Positions 1 through 7,031 of a DNA stretch of 9,265 nucleotides are shown here, in pieces (the first letter of the stretch is position 1; every line of letters starts with the position of its first letter). The notes under the pieces were generated by a model. The model was not told where the DNA came from. It ran no database searches and saw nothing but the letters and a program-made list of their open reading frames with translations. The position numbers and the translations under genes were made by a program. Source of the DNA: Bacillota bacterium (lineage in GTDB: Bacteria; Bacillota; Clostridia; Christensenellales; Aristaeellaceae); assembly GCA_023443705.1 (NCBI GenBank), contig JAEZTD010000114.1, forward strand, positions 1 to 9,265, given 5' to 3'.

Positions 1-1
1 A

Positions 2-3000
2 CTGGATGCAACGACACACACCTTCATCGGCAAGGTTGCGCCCGAAGTCCTGACCGCGACCGTCAACGCGAGCGGCAAAACCGCTGCCGACGTCGAGTAC
101 ATCTGGTCGATCAGCGCGCCCGGAATCGTTCAGGCAGAAGCGGTTCCCGACAGGCCCGATCAACAGAAAATCACCCCGCTTGCCGAAGGAAAGGCGACCC
201 TTACGGTTATTGCGCGGAACAAGACGGGCACCGCAATCGCCAGATGCGAGGTGACCGTTTCAAAAGTAGAATCGACGGGCGTCACCCTATCCGGTTTTGA
301 TGAAAACACGACGGTGGGCGAGCGCATCAAACTGACCGCGACGATATCCGGCGATGCCCACACCGATACCGTGAAGTCCTGGTCGAGCAGCAACCCGGAT
401 GTCGCCACCATCGACGCAAACGGCGTGCTCACCGCCATCTCCGAAGGCACCACAATCATCACCGTTGTCACCGCACATGGTCGGACCCAGGCCCCTTCGG
501 TGCTGGTCTATCCTTCCACGGGCAAGTTAAGCGTTCCATCCTACACATTATCCGGCGATCTTGACAAGCCCGGCGCTTCGGTCGAGATTGCGACAACCAC
601 AGTGGACGCAAAGGTCTACTACACCATGACTGAAAACGGCGCGGCGCCCGCGGAACTGACGGCCGCAAACGCCGCGGCAATCGGCACGCCGTATTCAGGC
701 CCCATCCCGCTGTCCGAGAACAAGACATACCGGTTCAAAGCGATTGCCCTCAAGGGTTTCGCCGCCAGCGCACAGGTTTCGGAACAGTATACGGTCGATA
801 TCGCGGTAGCCAGCTTCACTCTTGACAAAACGGCGGTCGCCGTGAGCGGCAAGGCCGAGGTGGTGCTGACCGCAAAGGTAGTTCCGGAGAACGCCAACAT
901 CAAGCGCATCGAATGGACGCCCGACACAGCCAACGCCGGTGTTTCCATGGTTGAAGCGTCGCGCGACGGCAGGACCTTCAAACTGAAGACTACAGGGGCT
1001 TTGGATGTAAACGCGGAAGCGACGGTAACCTACGGCAGCGCTTTCGCCACCAGAAAGGCCGGTTGCAAAATCAGCGTCAGTCAGGTCCCCGAGACCGGCG
1101 TGAGCGCCTCCCCCACGGCGCTCTCCATCCCGGCTGGCCGGACGGCGGTTTTGAGGGCGGTCGTCGCCCCGTCCAACGCGACCCACGAAAAGGTGGACTT
1201 CTACTTCGATCAGGACAGCAAGGTCCTCACGGTTGCGGGTTCGGAAGATGGCGTTGTCAAGGACGAGGATGCCATCACAATCGAAGCCAGAGAAACCGGC
1301 GAAGGCAAGTCCGAAACCATTACGCTGGTGACGAAGAACGGCCTGCGCGCCACCTGCACAGTGACCGTCACGGCCGCCAGCAGCAGGGTCGCGGCCCCCG
1401 CCTTCGACAAGGTCCCCGGCACCGTATTCGCCAAGCCCGATGAGGCGGACCGCACGGTCCACCTGACCAGTACGACCAAGGATGCCTCTTTCTACTACAC
1501 GCTCAACGGCGTCTTGGGCTCCGGCTCCTCCATTGTCATTCCCGAGAACACAACTGCGGTCGTCGTGGCGTGGGCTGCGAAGGACGGCCTTCAGAGGAGC
1601 GACACGGTAACCGCGACGTTCGCCAGCGCCACGGCTGTGACGAGCGTCGATCTGGGCGACGACATCGAAATTACCGGCAAGGATACGCGCACCATTACGG
1701 CGACACTGAACCCGGAAACCGCTGTAAACAGGGCGCTTACCTGGAAGAGCAACGACCCCACCGTCGCCACGGTAGCGCAGAAGGCGGGCCCCGGCAATGA
1801 ACTCAAGGCGGTCATAACCGCTTTGAAACCGGGCACCGCGATCATTACGGCGACCACGGCGGACGGCAGCCACGCGGACTCCGCAAAGGTGATCGTGAAC
1901 AAGGTCGAGATTGGCAGCGTGAAGATTTTTGAGGGAGCCACCGATGTGTCAGGCTCGACCCTAACCGTCAACAACGGCGAAGTCAGGCAGCTGGCTGTCG
2001 TAGGCTTCAGCGATTCCAATGAGACCAAGTCCTTTGGCGCGCCGATCTGGACGAGCAGCGACAACACGGTCGCTTCGGTGGATAAGTCGGGCCGCATGGT
2101 GGTCCCCGTGGCCGCCAACTCGGACAAGACGGCGACCATCACCGTATCGCTGGACGGCAAGTTCAATTCCGTCACGGTTCGGCCCGGCGCGAAGCCTTCA
2201 AAAGTCGCGGATCTGCAATTCGACGTGGCCGAAGGTACATATGACTCGGAAATTGTCGTCAAGGCGACGACAGCGACCGACGGCGCACGGATCTACTACA
2301 CACTGAACGGCAGCGAGCCGACCACAAGCAGCGCCCTCTTCCCAAGCGCTGGCGTCAGGTTGAGCAGGAAGGTTACGCTAAAAGTGCTGGCCGTCAAGTA
2401 CTCGCTGGAACCCGCCCGCGCATCGGCGGCCTACGACTTCAACATCGCGGTCACCGATGTGCTAATGGAAAAGACGAGCCTGACCCTCACCAGGGGCAAA
2501 ACCGCGCTTTTGAAGGCCACCGCCATTCCGTCCAACGCCACCGACGCGGGCATCGTCTGGAGCGTGGATCGTGCCGACCTTGCGAAGATCGACAGCTACG
2601 GCACACTGACGGCCAACGCCGTCGGCGATGTGACGGTCACCGCGACCGCCGGCTCCAAAACCGCCACCTGCGCGGTAAAGATCGTGGATGTCCCGGCAAC
2701 CGCCATCACGCTGGCCCCTTCCTCATCGACCCTGGAGATCGGCGAGACCAAGCAGCTTACGGGCCTAATGAAACCCATCGGCCTCGCCGGCAAGACCATT
2801 TCCTGGACTTCCAACGACGAGTTCGTGGCCAGCGTTTCGGATGACGGCTTGGTGACCGCCCGCAAGGCGGGAACCGCCACCATCACCGCGACCGTGGATG
2901 CCGTAAAGGCGACCGCAAAGATCACCGTCGAAGCGCCGCTTTCCACCATTCCCGCGGAACCCAAGAAGGAAGTCACCTTCTCCCCTGTCAAGGCGTTTAC

Positions 3001-4213
3001 GGTCACCGAGGGCGCTTCCCTGTCCCAGGTGCTCGGCAAGCTCAAGCCCGGCGAAGGCGAAACGATCGACCAGATTCGCTTCTACTGCAGCATCTCCTTT
3101 GGAGATTTCGATGCTCCTTCCATGTCCGCCGGCGCGACCCCGCCGAGGTTCGACGTGGCCAGGGACGGCACGGTCACGCTCAATATCGCAAACGTTGGCG
3201 ACGCCTCCAGTGCCTTCAGCTATGAATGGGAGCTGACCGCGAAGTCAATCTCCGGCTTTACGCCAAGCGATGCCCTGATGAACAGCGGGCGCACCATCGA
3301 AGGCAACGACTTGAAGGTGGTCAAGACGCCCGCCGCGAAGAAGATCGTCGTCTCCAAGGCCGCGACCACGCCAAGCATGACCACCTATAAAAAGAAGCCC
3401 GTCTATGTCGTGAACCGAAGAGACGGCAAGATTGCCTTCAGCGTGCCGGATTACACCGTGGTCGGGTGGAAGTCCAGCAATTCGAGACTATTGTCGATCA
3501 ACTCCCGGGGCATCGCCACGCTGAGGAGATCCGGCAGCACCGCCATCAAAGTAAGCGCGAAATTGAAAGGCGGCGCCGTCGTGTCGCAGCTGGTCGCCAT
3601 TCAGGATATTGCGACCATCGTGCGGCTGCAGTACAAAGTGGGCAAGAAGTGGATCAACTTCGGAACCTCCCCCGTAACCTTGACCATGGGCAAGAAACTG
3701 GCCGTCCGCGTTGTTTCCCCGAAGGGCACCAAGATCTTCGCCGCCCAGAAGTGGATGAGCGACAATCCCGCGGCAGCCACGTACAAAAGCGGGTACATTA
3801 CCGGCCTCGGCGAGGGCGATGTCGCCTTCCGGTTCGCGCTTGACAACGGTTATGAAGCTTTCGCCAGGATCAACGTGGTGTCTGCGGACGGCATGACACT
3901 CAAGTCATTGCCATCGCCTGAAGCCTCAAGTGTTGAGGCTGTTGTCGGACCCGATGCTGTTACGGAAACCGGCACAAGCACGGAGCCTGATTCCGTCGCC
4001 GAAACCGACGCAGCTGCGGACGAGACGAACCCGGCTCCCGAAACCGACCCATGCGCGGAAATCGACGCGCCCGCCGCAACCGACGCGAGTGTGGATGGGG
4101 CGCATTCGGCGGCCGAAACCGACGCAAGTGCCGGTGCCGAAGCATCCGCCGAAACCGACCCAAGCGCCGCACCCGACGCAACCGCCGAAATCGTCGAGGC
4201 AAAGGTTGTGTAG
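2..4213 (+). CDS. Large secreted Ig-like (BIG_2) / CHB_HEX_C multidomain protein, 5' end outside window
   Basis: The frame is open from base 2 to the TAG at 4211-4213 (1403 residues visible), so a start at the internal GTG 251 would cut a domain; the true start lies upstream. Ig-like BIG_2-type modules are seen at about 2-262 (partial), 263-520, 811-1095, 1096-1380, 1631-1905, 1906-2189, 2441-2690 and 2691-2935, with the family hallmarks W-S/T-S-x-N/D, V-A-x-V/I-D-x-x-G and G-T-A-x-I-T-A-T. Chitobiase/hexosaminidase C-terminal-like modules, marked by YYT(L/M)-N-G, are at about 521-810, 1381-1630 and 2190-2440. A segment at 2940-3345 is not recognised, then two divergent Ig-like modules follow (3345-3910), more basic than the rest. 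The tail (3911-4210) is acidic, low-complexity and rich in Ala, Glu, Thr and Asp. No LPXTG motif, membrane segment or SLH domain is visible at the C-terminus. Role inferred: secreted or surface adhesion/scaffold protein; no catalytic motif is seen here. The 4.2-kb frame has no lesion. Confidence 0.9.
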   Translation: MDATTHTFIGKVAPEVLTATVNASGKTAADVEYIWSISAPGIVQAEAVPDRPDQQKITPLAEGKATLTVIARNKTGTAIARCEVTVSKVESTGVTLSGFDENTTVGERIKLTATISGDAHTDTVKSWSSSNPDVATIDANGVLTAISEGTTIITVVTAHGRTQAPSVLVYPSTGKLSVPSYTLSGDLDKPGASVEIATTTVDAKVYYTMTENGAAPAELTAANAAAIGTPYSGPIPLSENKTYRFKAIALKGFAASAQVSEQYTVDIAVASFTLDKTAVAVSGKAEVVLTAKVVPENANIKRIEWTPDTANAGVSMVEASRDGRTFKLKTTGALDVNAEATVTYGSAFATRKAGCKISVSQVPETGVSASPTALSIPAGRTAVLRAVVAPSNATHEKVDFYFDQDSKVLTVAGSEDGVVKDEDAITIEARETGEGKSETITLVTKNGLRATCTVTVTAASSRVAAPAFDKVPGTVFAKPDEADRTVHLTSTTKDASFYYTLNGVLGSGSSIVIPENTTAVVVAWAAKDGLQRSDTVTATFASATAVTSVDLGDDIEITGKDTRTITATLNPETAVNRALTWKSNDPTVATVAQKAGPGNELKAVITALKPGTAIITATTADGSHADSAKVIVNKVEIGSVKIFEGATDVSGSTLTVNNGEVRQLAVVGFSDSNETKSFGAPIWTSSDNTVASVDKSGRMVVPVAANSDKTATITVSLDGKFNSVTVRPGAKPSKVADLQFDVAEGTYDSEIVVKATTATDGARIYYTLNGSEPTTSSALFPSAGVRLSRKVTLKVLAVKYSLEPARASAAYDFNIAVTDVLMEKTSLTLTRGKTALLKATAIPSNATDAGIVWSVDRADLAKIDSYGTLTANAVGDVTVTATAGSKTATCAVKIVDVPATAITLAPSSSTLEIGETKQLTGLMKPIGLAGKTISWTSNDEFVASVSDDGLVTARKAGTATITATVDAVKATAKITVEAPLSTIPAEPKKEVTFSPVKAFTVTEGASLSQVLGKLKPGEGETIDQIRFYCSISFGDFDAPSMSAGATPPRFDVARDGTVTLNIANVGDASSAFSYEWELTAKSISGFTPSDALMNSGRTIEGNDLKVVKTPAAKKIVVSKAATTPSMTTYKKKPVYVVNRRDGKIAFSVPDYTVVGWKSSNSRLLSINSRGIATLRRSGSTAIKVSAKLKGGAVVSQLVAIQDIATIVRLQYKVGKKWINFGTSPVTLTMGKKLAVRVVSPKGTKIFAAQKWMSDNPAAATYKSGYITGLGEGDVAFRFALDNGYEAFARINVVSADGMTLKSLPSPEASSVEAVVGPDAVTETGTSTEPDSVAETDAAADETNPAPETDPCAEIDAPAATDASVDGAHSAAETDASAGAEASAETDPSAAPDATAEIVEAKVV
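263..2935 (+). repeat. Higher-order protein repeat: BIG-BIG-CHB unit, about 270 residues
   Basis: Within the large CDS the modules follow a strict order of two Ig-like domains then one chitobiase-C-terminal-like domain. The CHB-like modules, recognised by VYYTMTENG, FYYTLNG and IYYTLNGSEPT, begin near 521, 1381 and 2190, giving a period of about 810-860 bases. The copies are diverged in DNA and protein, so this is an old internal duplication or repeated domain recruitment rather than a recent tandem repeat. Domain borders were judged by eye. Confidence 0.6.
3960..4200 (+). repeat. Degenerate short repeats encoding acidic ETD-Ala tail
   Basis: The core GAAACCGAC recurs at 4001, 4040, 4115 and 4151, with variants at about 4058 (GAAATCGAC), 4076 (CAACCGAC) and 4169 (ACCCGAC). 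Spacings are multiples of three (18, 36 and 39 bases for the clearest copies), so the frame is kept. The encoded unit is roughly (A/P)-E-T-D-x-x-A. The regularity creates long antisense open frames here that are almost certainly not genes. The region may vary in length between strains by slippage (inference). Confidence 0.6.
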
Positions 4214-4265
4214 GCGAAACAGACCGGAGTATCTGCCCCGTTTGCCCGAGTAAACCGAAAAGACC

Positions 4266-4293
4266 GGGGCCCCGGCCACTTGGCCGGGGCCCC
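4266..4293. terminator. GC-rich hairpin between convergent genes
   Basis: This is a perfect 13-bp inverted repeat, GGGGCCCCGGCCA with TGGCCGGGGCCCC, around a 2-base centre (in practice about 12 pairs with a 4-base loop). It lies 53 bases after the Ig-like protein's stop and about 160 bases past the hydrolase stop. On the plus strand no T-run follows. On the minus strand the hairpin is followed by GGTCTTTTCGG, a short T-run, so it fits a terminator better for the hydrolase direction, or works both ways. The rest of 4214-4454 shows no gene or clear signal. Confidence 0.6.
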
Positions 4294-4454
4294 AGGACTG
4301 TGCCGTCGGCTGTTTCGCCGCCTTCAGCGCGCAGCGTTCCAGACCCATACAGACTTTCCCAGGTGAACGCCCGGACATTTTCCCCAGCGCAGAACAGCTC
4401 CTTTACACCGCAAGAATCATGCACCTTGCCTTTTTGAAACCATCCAAATTTCAG

Positions 4455-6178
4455 TCAAATCAGGATGTGAAACCAGCACATTTGCGCGATCAGCGCCAAC
4501 CTTAAAATTGCCCCCAGTACGGAAACGGCCCGCAATGCGCCTTGCTTGTTGCGCGCGCGCCAGACACCAATGGCCGACAAAACGGCGATGCCCCAACCAA
4601 TACTCCTTACCAGCGCCTGATATTCCAGTAGTTTGTATGTCATGATTCGGTAGACGATCGTGGCCGCCAACGCGCCCAGCAGAATGATTTCAAGCGATAT
4701 TGACGCAATCGTCACCGCATCCTTTTTTGCCCATCCACGAAGCGGGGCGGCCAGTTCGAATACCAGAATCATCATGAGCAGGATGAGCACAATCACAGGA
4801 ACCGATGCCTGTACGTTCCGATCTTCCCAACGAGAAACCTTCGTGTATGTCGTTGCGGATTGGGAGACAATCAACGTCCGCCCGCCCCGCTCCAGAAACT
4901 TGACGACGCCCATCGGCGAAGTGTATTCGTCCTGCCCCACCGGCTTAAGCATCTGGCCGTTGATCGAGTATCCGCTCCCTATGGCCCCATGAATGCGCAT
5001 CATCTTTCCCGGAACGATATATCGCAAAACTTTTTCCATCGTGCTGTCGCTTGAGCAATTGTTCTTGTACACCCCCGCGATATCGATGCGCGTCCCACCC
5101 TCGCCGTTCTTTGCGCAACCGCACAGCGTGTCCGCCGCAATTTGCACCACGTCCTCAAGCCGCTCTTCCGCAAGGTACGGATTCACAGAAAAGAACACGC
5201 CTGCCTTTTTTCCCGGAAACAGCGCGTTGCGGCTATAAAAGTGCAGCGTCTCGCCTTTCTTGTCGTTATAGATCGTGCCGTTTTGCGCCTTCCGGTTCCA
5301 GGTATACCCCATGCCCGGAAGGCCGTCGGACATCGCATACTGCCGTTCCATCAAAGCGGCTTTGGAAGAAGCCGCCAGCACGCGGGCATCCTGCAAATCG
5401 GTCATCCAGCGCATGTACGCGGCCATGTCCGCGGCCGTTGATACCACAGACCCTTCCGGATAGAGGTTGATATAGGGCTCCAGCGTCTCACGGCCATCCG
5501 GAAGGTAAGGCTTCGCGACATAGGCGACATCGTGCATGTACTCAAAGGTCGTGTGCTCCATGCCCAGCCGCATAAAAATTTCCGCCCGGCAGAACGCCGC
5601 GAAATCGCGGCCGGATACGCGTTCTACCACTTAGGCCGCCAGCGCGATGCCGTAATTGGAGTAGGAGATTGTGCCTTGCCCAATGGTTTGAGCAGGCCTG
5701 TAGCGGCGTACGCTTACCGAAAGTGGCAGCGTGTCGGAGACGTTGGGCACCGCAACCCCTGTCACCATATCTTCAAGCCCCGCCGAATGCGTCAACAGCA
5801 TCCGCATGCTGATCCGCCGCTCAAAAGGGGGAAAGTCCGGTTCAAGGTACGAAGCGGCATCTTGATCCATGTCGATCAGTCCTTGTTCCGCGAGCTTTAG
5901 TGCGGCGATCGCCACAAACGTCTTTGAAATTGATCCGACCCGGAATGCGGTGTTTTCCGCCGCCTCGATGCCCATCGTTTCATCCGCCCAGCCAAATCCG
6001 CCCGCATACGACACCTCGCCGTCCTCAACCACCGCAAGGATGGCACCCTTCGTACCCCCTCGCCGGTCAGCGCCATCACTTCCCGCACCATGTCGCCGGT
6101 CAGTCCGCCCTGCGCAAGCGCGGGTACGCCCGCAAGGATTATCAGTGCAGCCAGTAACTCCACGCGCATCATTCGCAT
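4455..6178 (-). pseudogene. Beta-lactamase/PBP4*-family serine hydrolase with C-terminal membrane domain, broken by a frameshift and a stop
   Basis: Start ATG at 6178-6176 is chosen because it follows GAGGGGG (6190-6184) and opens a signal peptide (MRMMRVELLAALIILAG, with PALA-Q as likely cleavage site). After LTGEG the frame is lost at a run of five G (plus-strand C5 at 6055-6059); one more G restores GTKGAILAVVEDGEV and the catalytic domain. In the repaired numbering the SxxK motif is SISK (Ser83, Lys86), followed by LLTHSAGLED, the YSN motif (173-175) and KKG (307-309) in the place of the third KTG/HxG motif. An in-frame TAA (5633-5631) falls at residue 183, in ALAA-stop-VVERVSG, where relatives usually have an aromatic residue. 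The rest reads cleanly to TGA at 4457-4455, with a lipocalin-like segment and four membrane helices (about 4458-4805). Repaired length is about 574 residues. Family members hydrolyse or bind D-Ala peptides or esters outside the membrane; substrate unknown. Transcribed divergently from the two-component system. Confidence 0.8.
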
Positions 6179-6183
6179 ATCGT

Positions 6184-6190
6184 CCCCCTC
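6184..6190 (-). promoter_or_regulatory. Ribosome binding site of the serine hydrolase
   Basis: GAGGGGG on the minus strand ends five bases before the ATG at 6178 and supports that start, which alone gives a signal peptide. A second GGAGG lies at 6204-6200, directly after the -10 box and too close to the next ATG to be used well. Confidence 0.55.
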
Positions 6191-6204
6191 GTTGCATTTC
6201 CTCC

Positions 6205-6242
6205 ATTGTACCGGAGCGGTCTGAAATGAACATCGGGCGCGC
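6205..6242 (-). promoter_or_regulatory. Promoter of the serine hydrolase
   Basis: On the minus strand a TACAAT box (6210-6205) lies exactly 32 bases after the TTTAAG direct repeat. It is preceded by TCCGG and, further up, by TTCATTTCAGA, both shared with the methyltransferase promoter. There is no good -35 hexamer at normal spacing, as expected of an activator-dependent promoter. The predicted transcript starts near 6198, about 20 bases before the ATG. Confidence 0.65.
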
Positions 6243-6259
6243 CTTAAATCCACCTTAAT
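6243..6259 (-). promoter_or_regulatory. Response-regulator box (direct repeat, 11-bp period) in the divergent region
   Basis: On the minus strand it reads ATTAAG, five bases (GTGGA), TTTAAG. OmpR-family regulators bind direct repeats of about 10-11 bp, and CiaR of Streptococcus is known to use TTTAAG-N5-TTTAAG. The centre (about 6251) lies about 53 bases above the predicted hydrolase start point and about 58 above the predicted regulator start point, so one site could serve both. Binding by the neighbouring regulator is inferred. Confidence 0.65.
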
Positions 6260-6294
6260 CCGACCGGCATGCAATTCCACCCAAAGGGGATGTA

Positions 6295-6303
6295 TGCTAT
6301 ACT
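6295..6303 (+). promoter_or_regulatory. Extended -10 promoter of the response regulator/kinase operon
   Basis: TGCTATACT is a good extended -10 element (TGn plus TATACT). No convincing -35 is present at 17 bases (TTCCAC at 6275-6280). A transcript would start near 6310 and leave a leader of about 24 bases before the GTG at 6334. Confidence 0.6.
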
Positions 6304-6319
6304 TGGAACATCGAGATCG

Positions 6320-6332
6320 AGGAGGCGCCTCC
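6320..6332 (+). promoter_or_regulatory. Ribosome binding site of the response regulator within a 12-bp palindrome
   Basis: AGGAGG (6320-6325) lies eight bases before the GTG start at 6334, an ideal position that fixes this start. The bases GGAGGCGCCTCC (6321-6332) form a perfect palindrome, so most of the Shine-Dalgarno can pair with the spacer that follows it. With no loop the RNA hairpin would be weak. Confidence 0.6.
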
Positions 6333-6333
6333 C

Positions 6334-7031
6334 GTGAACGTGCTGATCGCAGAAGATGAGGCCGACACCCGAAAGCTCCTGGTTATCAGCCTGGAAGACG
6401 AGGGCTACAGGGTGTTTCAGGCCCAGGATGGCTTGGCGGCGCGTTTGACATCTTCAAAGCCGAGGCAATCGACCTCGCCATCTTGGACATCATGATGCCC
6501 AGGCTCGACGGGTTCAACCCGCTGCGTAAGATCCGTGAAACCAGCACCATTCCTGTCATGTTCCTGACCACACGCAGCGAGGAAATAGACAAGATAATGG
6601 GGCTCGGCATGGGTGCGGACGATTATCTTTCAAAACCATTTTCTATGAGCGAGCTGATCGCGCGCGTCGGCGCACACCTGCGCAGAAGCCGCGAGTATTC
6701 GGAGCCGCAGCGGGAAGATATGCTACTTGCATACGGCGCGCTCAAGATTGATCGGAAGGCCTGCTGCGCGTACCGGGATGGCACGCTCATGGAACTGGGC
6801 GCAAAGGAGTACCGGATGCTCTTGTTCCTCATGGAGCACCCGGAGCGCGTGTTTACGAAAAAGCAGCTCTACAACGCGGTCTGGGAGGATGATTACTATT
6901 TCGACGACAACACGATCATGGTACACATCAGCCATTTGCGCAACAAAATTGAATCAGACCCTCAGCACCCGGAATACATCAAGACCGTGCGCGGCCTGGG
7001 CTACAAGCTGCACAAGGCAGGTGCTGTGTGA
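6334..7031 (+). pseudogene. OmpR-family response regulator (VanR-like), broken by one frameshift
   Basis: The GTG start gives MNVLIAEDEADTRKLL, the acidic start of a receiver domain. The frame runs to DGLAA (codon ending 6441) and is then lost; the frame resuming at 6444 gives FDIFKAEAIDLAILDIMMP. Two extra bases (CG at 6442-6443, in a GCGCG stretch) would be the simplest lesion and give exactly the family spacing; loss of one base in the same place is an alternative. In the repaired protein (about 231 residues) the phosphorylation Asp51 (LDIMMP), Thr78 (LTTRSEE) and Lys100 (SKPF) are intact, and a winged-helix DNA-binding domain follows (about 130-228) with TIMVHISHLRNKIE and YIKTVRGLGYKL. 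Unrepaired, translation from 6334 stops after about 50 residues; the distal frame alone lacks the first part of the receiver. The stop at 7029-7031 overlaps the kinase start as TGATG. It is the likely binder of the TTTAAG repeats nearby (inference). Confidence 0.85.

Noticed and set aside
251..253. GTG as the start of the Ig-like protein
   Set aside because: The frame is open and domain-like from base 2, with an Ig-like module ending just at this codon; no ribosome binding site precedes it.
695..1873. Long minus-strand open frame (392 codons) opposite the Ig-like protein
   Set aside because: It is a shadow of a high-GC coding frame; the product is Arg/Gly-rich with no domain, and the plus strand is clearly coding here.
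1591..2262. Minus-strand open frame of 223 codons
   Set aside because: It is antisense to regular Ig-like modules and its Ser/Thr/Val-rich composition merely mirrors them; no ribosome binding site context was needed to dismiss it.
3926..4424. Overlapping open frames on both strands across the tail and intergenic region
   Set aside because: They arise from the short DNA repeats (GAAACCGAC); products are Arg/Pro/Gly-rich low-complexity sequence without support.
4942..4947. CTTAAG and a CTTAAA at 4501 as further regulator half-sites
   Set aside because: Both are single copies inside the hydrolase coding region with no second half-site at 11 bp.
5631..5633. TAA read as an amino acid (alternative genetic code)
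   Set aside because: The kinase ends at a TAA at the expected family length, and only this one TAA is misplaced without a frameshift.
4660..5900. Several plus-strand open frames opposite the serine hydrolase
   Set aside because: The minus strand shows conserved catalytic and membrane segments; the plus-strand products show no domain.
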